In this document: positions 26,348 through 35,428 of the stretch, piece by piece
Layout: each line of letters opens with the position of its first letter
How positions within the stretch are numbered: the stretch's first letter is position 1
The notes under the pieces: model-generated
What the model was told of the DNA's origin: nothing
Databases searched by the model: none
What the model saw: the letters and a program-made list of their open reading frames with translations, nothing else
Position numbers and translations under genes: made by a program
NCBI RefSeq assembly: GCF_000740675.1
Contig: NZ_JPXI01000024.1
Span: 1-64,000, forward strand
DNA: 64,000 bases
DNA from: Massilia sp. BSC265
GTDB taxonomy: Bacteria > Pseudomonadota > Gammaproteobacteria > Burkholderiales > Burkholderiaceae_D
Direction: 5' to 3'

Positions 26348-26671
26348 ATGAACAACCAGATCGTACGTGTGATCGAGAGCGTCCAGGACGCGGAGCGCGC
26401 GCGCCAGGCGCTGCTGGACGCGGGCTTCGACCGGGACGGGATCGAAATCAGCCATACCGGCGACGAAGCCGGACCCGCGGAGGCCAATTTCACGGTGGGC
26501 GACTCGCCCGAAGTGAAGGGCGGCACGGACTACAAGGACGTGTACACGCCGGGGCTGGAGATCGGCAAGTGCGTCGTCACCGTTACCGCCGATGAATCGC
26601 GGCTCGAGAAGGCCGCATCGATCCTCGAGTATCACGGCGCCAAGGACAACGACCCCGCGCACAGGCATTGA
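26348..26671 (+). CDS. Small hypothetical protein, general-stress-protein-like fold
   Basis: 107 residues. IVRVIESVQDAERARQALLD followed by GFDRDGIEISHTGDEAG and KCVVTVTADESRLEKAASIL has the beta-alpha-beta rhythm of the YflT/general stress protein 17M-type domain (an ACT-like half). No catalytic residues are apparent. GGAGG precedes the ATG. It converges on the molybdenum hydroxylase gene. Confidence 0.6.
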   Translation: MNNQIVRVIESVQDAERARQALLDAGFDRDGIEISHTGDEAGPAEANFTVGDSPEVKGGTDYKDVYTPGLEIGKCVVTVTADESRLEKAASILEYHGAKDNDPAHRH

Positions 26672-26680
26672 AACGGAACA

Positions 26681-26696
26681 GGCGCCATCCGGCGCC
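26681..26696. terminator. Candidate bidirectional terminator
   Basis: GGCGCC-ATCC-GGCGCC hairpin between the convergent genes ending at 26671 and 26708. The following T content is weak on both strands, so the call rests mainly on position. Confidence 0.45.
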
Positions 26697-26707
26697 CCTT
26701 ATCAGGC

Positions 26708-28957
26708 TCAGCTCCAGCTGAGGTCCGTCTTGCTCAGCGGCAGCTGACGCACCCGCTTGCCCGTCGCCGCGAAAATCGCATTGCACACGGCCGGCGCCAG
26801 CGGCGGCAGGGCAGGTTCGCCCAGGCCGATCACCGGGTTGTCGGTCTTGATGAAGTGCGTCTCGATCCTGGTCGGCGTGTCCGGCATGCGCAGTAGCTGG
26901 TAATCGTGGAAGTTGCTCTGCACGATGCGGCCCTTCTCGATATTCAGCTCCGGGAACATCATCGTCGACAGGCCGTCGATGACCGAGCCTTCCACCTGGT
27001 TCTCCGCGCCCGACAGGTTGACGATCTGCGAACCGACGTCGGCCGCCACCACTACCCGGTCCACCTTCAGCTTGCCTTCGCGCGATACCGTCACTTCGGC
27101 CACCTGGGCCACGTAGCCGCGGTGGCTGAAGTGGAAGGCGATGCCCTGGCCCTGGCCGCGCGGGAAGGTCTTCTTGCCCCAGCCGGCGCGCTGCGCCACT
27201 TCGACCAGCACCTTGCGCATGCGCTTGACGTCGTAGGGCTGGCCGCGTTCGGAGCTGGACGGCATCAGGTCCTTGTTGCCCAGCAGTTCCAGGCGGAACT
27301 CGAGCGGATCGCGCCCGCCGGCGTGCGCCAGTTCGTCGATGAAGCTGTGCAGCACCCAGGAGAACACGCAGCTGCCCGGCGCCCGCCATGGACCCATCGG
27401 CACGCGGGTTTCGAGCATGGTCTGCTCGAACAGGCAGTTCTCCAGCCAGCGGCCCGGGAATTCGTCGGCCGCCAGGTTCCCGCCGCTGCCCGGCTGGAGC
27501 ACGCGCTTGCCGTCGCGCTCGACGCGGTTGGCGAAGGTCACGAAGTGGTTGTGCCAGGCGAGCGCACGGCCGGCGGCGTCGACGCCGCCGCGCAGGAAGT
27601 GGAAACCGCCCGGGCGGAAGTGGTCGTGCTGCAGGTCGTCCTCGCGGGTCCAGGTCAGCTTGACCGGCGCGGCGACCCGCTTCGCGATGGCGGTCGCCTC
27701 GACGATGAAGTCCGAGCTCAGGCGGCGGCCGAAGCCGCCGCCGCTGCGGATGATGTGCAGCGTGATCTTCTCTTTCGGGATGCCGAAGGTGGTGGTCACC
27801 AGGGCCTGGCCCGAGCCCGGGTTCTGGGTCGGCGCCCACAGTTCCAGTGCGCCGTCGTCCTTGAACCAGGCGGTGCAGTTCTGCGGCTCCATGCTCGCGT
27901 GCGAGATGAAGGGGTAGCTGTAGGCCGCTTCCACGACCTTGGCGGCCTTGCCGAGCGCGCTTGGGACGTCGCCGTCCTTGCGCACCGTGGCCGCCCCTGG
28001 CTTCTTCGACGCGGCCTGGGCCTGGGCCGTGAAATCGGCCCAGCTGTGGTGCGCGCCTTCGCCTTCGTCCCACACCACCTGCAGCTCGCGGCGGGCGCGC
28101 ATGGCGGCCCAGGTCGAGGTGGCAACGATCGCCACGCCCGGACGCAGGCCGTTCAGGTTGCTGGTACCTTCGACGATGAAGGCGTCCTTCACGCCCGGCA
28201 TGGCCTTGATCGCGTCCAGGTTGGCGCTCACCGGCTTGCCGCCGAAGACCGGGCACTTGGCGTACACGGCGTAGAGCATGCCGGGCAGGCGCACGTCGAT
28301 GCCGAACAGCGGGAGGCCGGCGACGATGGCCGCGTTGTCCACGCCGCCGATCCGGGTGCCCAGCAGCTTGTAGGTGGACGGGTCTTTCAGTACCACGCTC
28401 TGCGCGTCCGGAACCGGCAGTGTCGACGCGGCCGCCACCAGGGCGCCATAGCCGAGGCGGCGCTTGCTGGGGCCGTGGACGACGGCGCCATTGCTCGCTG
28501 CGCATTCGGAGACCGGCACGCGCCAGGTGTCGGCCGCAGCCTGCACCAGCATCATGCGCGCCGCCGCGCCGAGGCGGTGGAAGTTTTCGTAGTTGTTCGG
28601 GGTCGAGGTCGAGCCGCCGGCACCCTGCGGTCCGTAGAGTGCCGGGTCGAGGTCGCCCTGGACGATGCGTACGTCTTTCCAGTCCACTTCGAGTTGTTCG
28701 GCAATCACCATCGGCAGCGAGGTCTTGATGCCCTGGCCGATCTCGGGCTGCTTCGAAATGAGCGTCACGCGGCCGTCGCGGCCGATGCGGATGAAGGCGT
28801 TCGGTGTGAAGTCCGCTGCCGGCGCAGTGGCCGCGTTGGCGGTCGCTGCCAGCGCTCCTTCGGCCGAGATGCCGAGCATGAAGGCGCCGCCGATGGCCGT
28901 GGTGCGCAGGAAGCTGCGGCGGGAAGGGGAGGACGGTGCGGTCGTCGGCATACTCAT
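26708..28957 (-). CDS. Molybdopterin-binding subunit of a xanthine dehydrogenase-family enzyme (IorB/aldehyde oxidase type)
   Basis: 749 residues from ATG 28957; start chosen for the Tat signal [20 protein letters not shown], which begins about 12 residues in. The molybdenum-cofactor protein fold of the aldehyde oxidase/isoquinoline 1-oxidoreductase beta group is shown by [57 protein letters not shown] and the C-terminal [19 protein letters not shown] carrying the catalytic Glu. The protein is exported folded with its cofactor to the periplasm, usually with the small [2Fe-2S] subunit piggybacking. ATG overlaps the stop of the [2Fe-2S] gene. No FAD subunit is present; electrons probably go to a cytochrome, but no cytochrome gene is adjacent. 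Substrate unknown. Confidence 0.9.
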   Translation of the reverse strand: MSMPTTAPSSPSRRSFLRTTAIGGAFMLGISAEGALAATANAATAPAADFTPNAFIRIGRDGRVTLISKQPEIGQGIKTSLPMVIAEQLEVDWKDVRIVQGDLDPALYGPQGAGGSTSTPNNYENFHRLGAAARMMLVQAAADTWRVPVSECAASNGAVVHGPSKRRLGYGALVAAASTLPVPDAQSVVLKDPSTYKLLGTRIGGVDNAAIVAGLPLFGIDVRLPGMLYAVYAKCPVFGGKPVSANLDAIKAMPGVKDAFIVEGTSNLNGLRPGVAIVATSTWAAMRARRELQVVWDEGEGAHHSWADFTAQAQAASKKPGAATVRKDGDVPSALGKAAKVVEAAYSYPFISHASMEPQNCTAWFKDDGALELWAPTQNPGSGQALVTTTFGIPKEKITLHIIRSGGGFGRRLSSDFIVEATAIAKRVAAPVKLTWTREDDLQHDHFRPGGFHFLRGGVDAAGRALAWHNHFVTFANRVERDGKRVLQPGSGGNLAADEFPGRWLENCLFEQTMLETRVPMGPWRAPGSCVFSWVLHSFIDELAHAGGRDPLEFRLELLGNKDLMPSSSERGQPYDVKRMRKVLVEVAQRAGWGKKTFPRGQGQGIAFHFSHRGYVAQVAEVTVSREGKLKVDRVVVAADVGSQIVNLSGAENQVEGSVIDGLSTMMFPELNIEKGRIVQSNFHDYQLLRMPDTPTRIETHFIKTDNPVIGLGEPALPPLAPAVCNAIFAATGKRVRQLPLSKTDLSWS

Positions 28958-29433
28958 TTCTTGCCCTTTCCAGTTGAAGCAATCTCGGCGGCGCGATGGA
29001 TGCCGGCGCGGATGCGGGTGTAGGTGGCGCAGCGGCACAGGTTGCCCGCCATCGCTTCATCGATCTGGGCGTCGGTCGGCTTGGGGTGCTGCTTCAACAG
29101 GTGGCAGGCGCTCATGATCTGGCCCGACTGGCAGTAGCCGCACTGCGGCACGTCGAGTTCCTGCCAGGCCTGCTGCAGCGGATGCTGCGCCTTCGGATCG
29201 AGGCCTTCGATGGTGGTAATCTTCTGCTTGCCCATGCTGGAGACCGGCGTCAGGCAGGCGCGCGCGGGAACGCCGTCGATGTGCACGGTGCAGGCGCCGC
29301 ACTGGCCGAGGCCGCAGCCATACTTGGTGCCGACGAGGCCGAGGCTGTCGCGCAGGGCCCACAGCAACGGCGTGTCGGGTTCGACGTCCACGGCCTGTGC
29401 CTTGCCGTTGATGTGCAGCGTGTATTTACTCAT
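28954..29433 (-). CDS. [2Fe-2S] subunit of the molybdenum hydroxylase (IorA/XdhC-small-subunit type)
   Basis: 159 residues. Plant-type [2Fe-2S] ligands in [20 protein letters not shown] with the fourth Cys in ARACLTP, and the second cluster in [16 protein letters not shown] plus [12 protein letters not shown]. Length and motifs fit the small subunit that passes electrons from the molybdenum site. It has no signal peptide and is presumably co-exported with the Tat-tagged large subunit. GGAGGA and similar Shine-Dalgarno-like sequence lie upstream. First gene of a two-gene operon, coupled to the large subunit by ATGA. Confidence 0.93.
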   Translation of the reverse strand: MSKYTLHINGKAQAVDVEPDTPLLWALRDSLGLVGTKYGCGLGQCGACTVHIDGVPARACLTPVSSMGKQKITTIEGLDPKAQHPLQQAWQELDVPQCGYCQSGQIMSACHLLKQHPKPTDAQIDEAMAGNLCRCATYTRIRAGIHRAAEIASTGKGKK

Positions 29434-29593
29434 GCGGTGCCTCGTCCTTAGCGGGAGAAATAGGAGGAATGCAACATGCTAATCGAATCGACCGGTCTCA
29501 ACAATATTGACGGGGTCTTTCTCCAACGAGACGGTATGGATACAAGGAGTATGTAATACTTTGTCATCCTGCTGATCCGTTTCCTGTCATGTC

Positions 29594-31579
29594 ATGACCC
29601 ATCAAGGTCTACGTCTGGCACCGGCGAACCTCAAGTTGCGGCTCGCTTCGGTGGCCGCAGTACTCGTGTTCGCTGCAACCCTCCTGGTGACCCTGTCTAC
29701 CCTGTCGGTCGCCGAGCGCGGCACGAAGAGCGTGATCGGCGACCAGCAATACACGCTGCTGTCGGGGGCAGCCTCCTTCATGGATGACCGCCTGGCCGAG
29801 CGGCTGGGGCAGGTGGAAGCGCTTGCCGCCGCCATCCCGCCGCCGCTACGCACCGACTGGGCGGCGCTGCGCGCGTTTCTTGCCGACCGGGCGCGCCTGT
29901 GGAGTCCCGCCGAGAACCTGAACCTGGTCGTCTTCGATGCCGAGGGCGAGATGCGCCTGTCGTTGCAGGCACTGCCCGGACCGACCACGCTCAATGTCCG
30001 CGGAACCGATTACTTCGAGCGGGCAGTCGAGACGCGCAAGGGCGTGATCTCACGGCCGATCCGCAGCCGGCTCACCGGCAGCCACATCGTGGTCTTCAGT
30101 GCGCCCGTGCTGGACCAGGCGGGGCGGGTATCCGTGGTACTGACCGGCAGCGTCGATCTGCGCCGGTCCGGCTTTCTGCACCAGCTCAGCACCCTCAAGC
30201 CGGGCAGGACCGGCTACCTGTTCCTGATGACCGCCGATGGCGTGATCATCGACCATCCCGACGAAACGCGCCTGTTCCAGCATGTCGGCAGTACCCCGGG
30301 CGTCAACCGGGGCACCGACCGCGCCCTGGCCGGCTTCGAAGGCTGGCTGGAATCGCGCAGCAAGGACGGCACCGATTCGATCTATGCCTACAAGCGCCTG
30401 CGCACCACCGGGTGGATCCTGGCGGCGCGCTACCCGAGCGCCGAAGCGTTTGCGCCAATGGACCGGATGCGCCGCAACGCCTTCTTCAGCGCCGGCGGGC
30501 TGGCGCTGGCAGCCGGCCTGCTGGCCTGGGTGCTGGTGTACCGCTTGCTGTCGCCGCTCCAGGACCTGCGCGACAACGTCGTCGCGATCCGCGAGAACGG
30601 CGCCGGCATCGAGGTGCTGCGCGACGGGCGCAAGGATGAAATCGGCGAACTGGGGCGGGCCTTCCATGCGCTGGTGGCCGAGCGCGAGCTGGCCGAGAAC
30701 CACCGGGCTGCCAGCGAGCGGCGCCTGCGCATGATCACGGACAACCTGCCCGTCCTGATTTCCTATATCGATCGCGAGCACCGCTTCCGCTTCGGGAACG
30801 CCACCTACGAAAAATGGTTCGGCATCACGCCCGAGCAGCTGGTGGGAATGCCGGTCGCCAAGCTGCTGGGGACCGGAACCGAGGCGGACATTTCCCCGCA
30901 CCTGGAACAGGCTTTCAGCGGGCAGGCGGTGACGCATGAGGTGCGCATTCCGGTACGTGGCGAGCCGCGCATCCTGCAGGCCACCTACATCCCCGACCAG
31001 CAGCCGGAGGGCAGCGTGGCGGGCGTGTATGCGCTGGTGCACGACATGACCCACGTGAAGGAAGTCGAGGAGCAGCTGCTGCAACTGGCGCGGGTCGACA
31101 CCCTGACCGGCATCGCCAACCGTCGCATGTTCGGCGAGACCCTGCATCATGCGCTGGACCGTGCGCGCCGCAGCGGCAAGCCGCTCGCGCTGGCCTACCT
31201 CGACATCGATCACTTCAAGAAGATCAACGACACCTTCGGACACGGCATCGGCGACGAAGTACTGACGGAATTCGCGCGCCGCCTCGCCGCGGGGGTGCGC
31301 GCCACCGACACGCCGGCGCGCCTGTCGGGCGACGAGTTCGTGGTGATCTTCGAGGAGATCGGCACGCGCCTCGAGGCCGAGCGCATCGCGGCGAAGATCG
31401 TGGAGAGCATGCGGGTGCCGTTCCGCACCAGCGCCGGCCTGGTACAGGTATCGACCAGCGTCGGCGCGGCGCTGTCGCAGCCGCGCCAGCCGCAGGAGCA
31501 GTTGTTGGCGGCAGCGGACAGTGCGCTCTATGCGGCAAAGGGAAAGGGGCGGAACGGCTACGCCTTCTTCGAAGGGTAG
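29594..31579 (+). CDS. Diguanylate cyclase with Cache, HAMP and PAS sensor domains
   Basis: 661 residues. TM1 (LASVAAVLVFAATLLVTLSTL), a periplasmic dCache domain (about residues 40-295), TM2 (FFSAGGLALAAGLLAWVLVY), HAMP (about 318-370), PAS (about 378-495) and GGDEF (about 500-660). The signature is SGDEF at residues 578-582 instead of GGDEF, a variant that is usually active, and an RxxD inhibitory site (RATD, 569-572) lies five residues before it, so feedback by c-di-GMP is expected. It makes c-di-GMP from two GTP and links an external ligand to motility or biofilm decisions. Its stop codon lies inside the left end of the 31576-31698 repeat. The AT-rich leader suggests its own promoter. Confidence 0.93.
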   Translation: MTHQGLRLAPANLKLRLASVAAVLVFAATLLVTLSTLSVAERGTKSVIGDQQYTLLSGAASFMDDRLAERLGQVEALAAAIPPPLRTDWAALRAFLADRARLWSPAENLNLVVFDAEGEMRLSLQALPGPTTLNVRGTDYFERAVETRKGVISRPIRSRLTGSHIVVFSAPVLDQAGRVSVVLTGSVDLRRSGFLHQLSTLKPGRTGYLFLMTADGVIIDHPDETRLFQHVGSTPGVNRGTDRALAGFEGWLESRSKDGTDSIYAYKRLRTTGWILAARYPSAEAFAPMDRMRRNAFFSAGGLALAAGLLAWVLVYRLLSPLQDLRDNVVAIRENGAGIEVLRDGRKDEIGELGRAFHALVAERELAENHRAASERRLRMITDNLPVLISYIDREHRFRFGNATYEKWFGITPEQLVGMPVAKLLGTGTEADISPHLEQAFSGQAVTHEVRIPVRGEPRILQATYIPDQQPEGSVAGVYALVHDMTHVKEVEEQLLQLARVDTLTGIANRRMFGETLHHALDRARRSGKPLALAYLDIDHFKKINDTFGHGIGDEVLTEFARRLAAGVRATDTPARLSGDEFVVIFEEIGTRLEAERIAAKIVESMRVPFRTSAGLVQVSTSVGAALSQPRQPQEQLLAAADSALYAAKGKGRNGYAFFEG

Positions 31580-31698
31580 GGTGGTCGGGGGGAAACAGTC
31601 CAGTGGACTGTTTTCCCGACCGCGCGTTCAATTCACGCACGCGACGTGGCAGCTGCTATCGGAGCTGAACGCGCGGCCGGACAAGCCGGCCACCCTAC
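31576..31698. repeat. Intergenic repeat with inverted ends GTAGGGTGG / CCACCCTAC
   Basis: 123-bp element. Left end GTAGGGTGG (31576-31584) contains the stop codon of the diguanylate cyclase gene; right end CCACCCTAC is at 31690-31698. Inside are two more inverted repeats: AAACAGTCCA-G-TGGACTGTTT and CCGACCGCGCGTTCA with TGAACGCGCGGCCGG. The layered palindromes resemble a MITE or REP-type element without coding capacity. Confidence 0.7.
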
Positions 31699-31749
31699 GT
31701 AGAACAGCACCTTAAAGCTACGGACCCTCCTAGCTACGGACCCTGCGAG

Positions 31750-33099
31750 CTACAGCCCCTGCGGATACGTTTCCGGCGGCTCGTCCGAATGCCAGCCGCT
31801 GGTCGCGTCCAGCGGCGTCACCGCGCTGGTGCGGTCGATGTGGATCACCGCGTCGAACTGCTGCGGCAGCTGGGCCATGAAGTAATGGCTCTGGCGTTCG
31901 GTCCGCGGCAGGTAGAGCACGCCGATGGCGCGTTCCAGGCGCTCCTCCATCAGCACGTCGCGGGCCGGGCCCGGGTCGCGCAGCGGCAGGAAGAAGCGTT
32001 CGATGCCGACGCTGTGCAGCAAGTGCTCGTAGCTGCCCGGCATGCCGGGCCGGACGTGCTTGTGCTCGGCAGGGCCGTCCCATTCGGAGGCCGCCGTCAC
32101 CCGGCCGTGATAGGTGCTGAACCCGATCAGGCAGGCATCCTGGCCGTAGGCCTTGCGTGCCAGCTCGCCGACGTTCCATTCGCCCTGGCGGCCGATCTCG
32201 GTGGCGCGGGCATCGCCGATATGCGAGTTGTGTTCCCACACGACGATCTTGGCCGGAGCACCAGGGCGCGACAGGTGGCGCGCAAGGGCGTCCAGGGTTT
32301 CGGCCATGTGGCTGTCGCGCAGGTTCCAGGACGAAATCCGGCCGCGGAACATGGTGCGGTAGTATTCCTCGGCGTTCTTGACCAGGCGCGCGTTCTGCTG
32401 CGCATAGAAGAACGCATCTTCGGCGCAGGCGCCGTCGGCCTGCATGTAGTCGAAGGCACGCTGCTGCAGGTCGTGCAGCGCCGCGTGCACCCCTTTCTGG
32501 CACGATTCGGACAAGCCGACGCTGGCGGCATAGCCGTAGTGCTGGCTGTCCTGGTCGTAGTGGTCGAAGCAGGCATACCGTCGCCGGGTTTCCTCGGCGG
32601 CGACCGGGTCGACCTCCTCCAGGTAGCGCAATACTTCCTGGATCGAGGTGAACAGGCTGTACAGGTCCAGCCCGTAAAAGCCCGCCTTGGCGGCGTTGCC
32701 GCTTGCGCCCGCCGCGTCGTTGCGCTTGCGCAGCCACTCGACGAAGTTCAGCACCGAGGTGTTCCGCCACATCCAGGCAGGGAAGCGCTCGAAGCCGGAC
32801 AGGGCGGCGTTCCCGTCGGGATCGGCGCCTTCGCCGCGCACGTAGCGGTTGACGCGCCAGGCGTCGGGCCAGTCGGCTTCGACCGCCACCGCCGTGAAGC
32901 CCTTTTCCTCGATCAGGCGTCGTGTGATGCGCGCGCGTTCGTCGTAGAACTCGGCGGTGCCGTGGGTGGCTTCGCCGAGCAGCACGAAGCGCGCATCACC
33001 GACGAGATCGAGAAGCGGGTCGTAGTCGGAGGCGCCGCCGGTGAGCGGCCTTGCCGCCGCACGCAGCGCAGCGGTCTCGTAGTCGGTGACGGTCGCCAT
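31750..33099 (-). CDS. Erythromycin esterase family protein
   Basis: 449 residues. The family motif LLGEATHGTAEFYDERARI gives Glu43 and His46, equivalent to the catalytic pair proposed for EreA/EreB, followed by VAVEADWPDAWRVNRYVRG, FPAWMWRNTSVLNFVEWLR, GFYGLDLYSLFTSIQEVL, VVWEHNSHIGDARATEIGR and VIHIDRTSAVTPL. Full-length members hydrolyse macrolide lactones in a few cases; most chromosomal homologues, especially those next to phosphoribosyltransferase genes, have no proven substrate, so resistance should not be assumed. It lies 17 bases downstream of the membrane-protein gene and is the last gene of a minus-strand group. Confidence 0.88.
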   Translation of the reverse strand: MATVTDYETAALRAAARPLTGGASDYDPLLDLVGDARFVLLGEATHGTAEFYDERARITRRLIEEKGFTAVAVEADWPDAWRVNRYVRGEGADPDGNAALSGFERFPAWMWRNTSVLNFVEWLRKRNDAAGASGNAAKAGFYGLDLYSLFTSIQEVLRYLEEVDPVAAEETRRRYACFDHYDQDSQHYGYAASVGLSESCQKGVHAALHDLQQRAFDYMQADGACAEDAFFYAQQNARLVKNAEEYYRTMFRGRISSWNLRDSHMAETLDALARHLSRPGAPAKIVVWEHNSHIGDARATEIGRQGEWNVGELARKAYGQDACLIGFSTYHGRVTAASEWDGPAEHKHVRPGMPGSYEHLLHSVGIERFFLPLRDPGPARDVLMEERLERAIGVLYLPRTERQSHYFMAQLPQQFDAVIHIDRTSAVTPLDATSGWHSDEPPETYPQGL

Positions 33100-33115
33100 G
33101 GACAGAAAGCCCCGG

Positions 33116-33970
33116 TCAGTGCAGGTAGCGGCTGCCGGACTGCTCGGCCGGCGGAATCATCGCGCCCTGGGCGTGCTCGTCGTGCTTCTTCATGCGCGGC
33201 AGCTTGGCCGGCGTGTTGTCGCTGACGCGGTAGGTCTTGTCCCGGGTGTTCTGCCACAGGAGGGCCAGGCCGGCCAGTCCGATCAGCAGGCCACCCGGGG
33301 AACGACGCATCAGGCTGAGCAGGCCCAGCACGCCGCCGCCTACCAGGGCCGGATGGGCAGCCTCCCGGTAGTCATTGCTGCGGTAGTCCGGGCTGCCATA
33401 GTCCTGGCGGTTATATGCGGAGTTGTCACTGCGCGTGCTGCTGCGGGAGCCGCGCAGCCACCTCGACAGGCCACCGCGCCCACGGCTCTCGTCGCCATAC
33501 TGGTGGCCAGGCTCGTACCTGCCCGGCTCGTAGTCGTCGTAGCGGGCCAGCGTACGGCCGGTGTCGGCCTCATGGCTGCCCACGCTGCTGCCGTCTGCAC
33601 TTGCCCTGGCGCGATCGCGGAGGCGTTCGGCACTGTCCTCGAGGCGCTGGGTCGCCTCCTGGGCGCCGTGGTGGGCGCGCTCGAGCATCGGCGCCGCCTG
33701 CGCCTGCAGGCGGTCGGCGCCGCGCGACAGAGCGCTGGTGGCGCTGTCCTTCAGCCCGACCAGCCGGTCGCCGGCGCTGTGCAGGGCATGGTCGACCGTG
33801 GCCCCGGTGCGGGCCCCGGCAGCGCGCATCGCGGACAGTGCGCGCGAACGGCGCGCGGAGCCGCGTTCGGGATCCAGCAGGTACATCAACAACGCGCCGG
33901 CCGCTGCCGCACCCAGCCATTTACCTACGCTGCCCACATCGGTTGCCGTTTCGGTTGGAATTGGTTTCAT
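33116..33970 (-). CDS. Putative membrane-anchored stress protein, helical
   Basis: 284 residues from ATG 33970. A membrane-associated glycine-rich N-terminal segment (VGKWLGAAAAGALLMYLLDPERG) resembling the YtxH-like anchors, then long amphipathic helices (Ala/Arg/Leu/Asp-rich, for example ALSRGADRLQAQAAPMLERA), a low-complexity Tyr/Ser/Asp-rich region and a second hydrophobic segment (ALVGGGVLGLLSLM, then GGLLIGLAGLALLWQN). Function unknown. ATGA overlap with the phosphoribosyltransferase stop indicates coupling. Confidence 0.68.
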   Translation of the reverse strand: MKPIPTETATDVGSVGKWLGAAAAGALLMYLLDPERGSARRSRALSAMRAAGARTGATVDHALHSAGDRLVGLKDSATSALSRGADRLQAQAAPMLERAHHGAQEATQRLEDSAERLRDRARASADGSSVGSHEADTGRTLARYDDYEPGRYEPGHQYGDESRGRGGLSRWLRGSRSSTRSDNSAYNRQDYGSPDYRSNDYREAAHPALVGGGVLGLLSLMRRSPGGLLIGLAGLALLWQNTRDKTYRVSDNTPAKLPRMKKHDEHAQGAMIPPAEQSGSRYLH

Positions 33971-34689
33971 GTCCGCTCCTTTCTGTTGTCCTGGTTGCCC
34001 TGCTGGTTGGCAATCGGCATGGCGGGTGTCGCCCATGCCTGCGCCAGCAGGTCCTGTACTTCTTCGTCATCCGTCTGCCCGAACGTCCGGTAGAACTGGC
34101 CGACCGCGTGAAAGCGGAGCGGGGCAAGGGGGCAGACGACTTCGTCGGCTTCCCGCGCGAGCCGCTTCAGGGTGTCGGGCGCACCCACCGGGGCTGCCAC
34201 GACCAGAAGCGCCACCCGGTGCTTGCGCACGACCTGGACCGCAGCCAGCATGCTCGCCCCGGTCGCGATGCCGTCGTCGACCAGGATCACGCAGCGCCCC
34301 TCGAGCCGGGGCGCCGGGCGTCCGCCCCGGTAGAGGCGGTCGCGCCGCCCGAGCTCGGCCAGTTCGCGCGCGGCCACCCGGTCTACCTGTTCCTGCGTCA
34401 CGCCCATCAGGCCCGGCACACCCGGTTGCAGCACGCATACGCCGCCGCTGCCGATCGCGCCCATCGCGTATTCCTCGTTGCAGGGCATGCCCAACTTGCG
34501 CACCAGCAAGACATCGAGCTCGGCACCGAGCGCCTGCGCCACTTGGAAAGCCACCGGCACGCCGCCGCGCGGCAGGGCGAGCACGATCGGGTCGGCCTGG
34601 CCGGCGAGATGCCGCAGGCTGCGCGCCAGCTGCCTGCCGGCGTGGGTGCGGTCCTTGTAGCCTTCGGTGTCCGGCATGGTGAAACGCAT
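33967..34689 (-). CDS. Phosphoribosyltransferase family protein
   Basis: 240 residues from ATG 34689 (ATG 34677 is an alternative; neither has a clear ribosome site). Type I phosphoribosyltransferase fold with VLALPRGGVPVAFQVAQAL, LLVRKLGMPCNEEYAMGAIG, and the PRPP-binding loop CVILVDDGIATGASMLAAV. Family members of this sort are often found beside erythromycin-esterase genes and small stress proteins. The base or other acceptor is unknown. A 12-bp triple repeat lies just upstream. Confidence 0.85.
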   Translation of the reverse strand: MRFTMPDTEGYKDRTHAGRQLARSLRHLAGQADPIVLALPRGGVPVAFQVAQALGAELDVLLVRKLGMPCNEEYAMGAIGSGGVCVLQPGVPGLMGVTQEQVDRVAARELAELGRRDRLYRGGRPAPRLEGRCVILVDDGIATGASMLAAVQVVRKHRVALLVVAAPVGAPDTLKRLAREADEVVCPLAPLRFHAVGQFYRTFGQTDDEEVQDLLAQAWATPAMPIANQQGNQDNRKERT

Positions 34690-34692
34690 AGC

Positions 34693-34728
34693 ATGAAAAA
34701 CAGCGCGAAAAACAACGCGAAAAACAGC
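34693..34728. repeat. Short tandem repeat, three 12-bp units
   Basis: ATGAAAAACAGC, GCGAAAAACAAC and GCGAAAAACAGC in a row, immediately before the phosphoribosyltransferase start. On the minus strand it gives a T-rich leader with GTTTTTCGC repeats. Copy number may vary. Confidence 0.55.
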
Positions 34729-34822
34729 GATGGCGACACGCAAAACGGCCGCGCCGCGCCGCGGCAGGGCGCCGCAACGCGGTCGGCGGACCATGGATAG
34801 CGCCTGGCGCGTGGCCGGGCGA

Positions 34823-35293
34823 TTACTGGATGGTCAGGCGGCGTGCTTCAGTGCCCTGCTTTTTGGGCAGGCTTAGCTGCAGTACGCCGTTCTCCAGCTT
34901 CGCCTGTGCCGTACCGTCGTCGACCTCGGTGGGCAGGGCGAAGCTGCGCATGAACCTGCGTGCGGTGCGTTCAGCATACACCACGGTTTCACCGTCGCGG
35001 CGTTCGTTTGCCGAGCGGCATTCCGCCTCGATGGTGATGCGTTGGCCGTCGACCGAGACCTTGACGTCCTCCTTGTTCACGCCGGGCAGTTCGGCCTGGA
35101 TTTCGTAGGTTTTGTCGGTTTCGGTGACGTCCAGGCGCGGCGTGGCGGCACCGTCGCCCGCCCATTGCCCGCCCTGTGCGAGCGGGGCGAAGAAGTCCTG
35201 GAACATGCTCTCGACCATGCGTCCGAACCCGTCATCGACGGCACCCGGACGGTAGGCCGGGAGCGGGCTGCTGCCCCTCCTGATGAGATTCAT
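34823..35293 (-). CDS. Hsp20/alpha-crystallin family small heat-shock protein
   Basis: 156 residues from ATG 35293, selected because GGAGG sits five bases upstream; the ATG at 35305 overlaps that Shine-Dalgarno sequence. The alpha-crystallin core runs from TPRLDVTETDKTYEIQAELPGVNKEDVKVSVDG through FMRSFALPTEVDDGTAQAKLENGVLQLSLPKK in sequence order, including the A-x-x-x-n-GvL motif. The C-terminal IxI-type tail (RLTIQ) is reduced. ATP-independent holdase that binds unfolding proteins. A TTGAAA/TATAAA promoter and a large palindrome precede it. The downstream same-strand genes (phosphoribosyltransferase and others) may be part of a stress-induced unit. Confidence 0.93.
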   Translation of the reverse strand: MNLIRRGSSPLPAYRPGAVDDGFGRMVESMFQDFFAPLAQGGQWAGDGAATPRLDVTETDKTYEIQAELPGVNKEDVKVSVDGQRITIEAECRSANERRDGETVVYAERTARRFMRSFALPTEVDDGTAQAKLENGVLQLSLPKKQGTEARRLTIQ

Positions 35294-35320
35294 GATGGCC
35301 TCCATGGATGAAAGTTCTGG

Positions 35321-35346
35321 AATGTGCCGGCGGCCGCCGGCACATT
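35321..35346. promoter_or_regulatory. 26-bp perfect palindrome at the hsp20 transcription start
   Basis: Arms of 13 bases, AATGTGCCGGCGG (35321-35333) and its exact complement CCGCCGGCACATT (35334-35346), lie at about +1 to +25 of the hsp20 promoter. It could be a repressor operator or a 5' untranslated hairpin. Confidence 0.6.
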
Positions 35347-35347
35347 A

Positions 35348-35376
35348 TTTATAGGATGGGAGCGGCCAATTTTCAA
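35348..35376 (-). promoter_or_regulatory. hsp20 promoter
   Basis: On the minus strand TTGAAA (35371-35376), 17-base spacer, TATAAA (35348-35353): a near-consensus sigma-70 promoter. The same stretch contains CTTGAAA and CCCAT, which resemble sigma-32 elements, but with shorter than usual spacing, so dual use is only a possibility. Confidence 0.65.
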
Positions 35377-35428
35377 GAGGAGAGGAGCGCGATCTGGGGA
35401 GCCGGAAGCAGCTGTCCCGACCTGGTCC

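Noticed and set aside
31750-33099. Macrolide resistance gene
   Set aside because: The erythromycin esterase family match is good, but chromosomal members beside phosphoribosyltransferase genes have no proven drug substrate; resistance is not claimed.
34693-34800. Plus-strand mini-frame starting MKNSAKNNAKN
   Set aside because: It only reads the 12-bp tandem repeat and the antisense of the next region; no ribosome site or conserved content.
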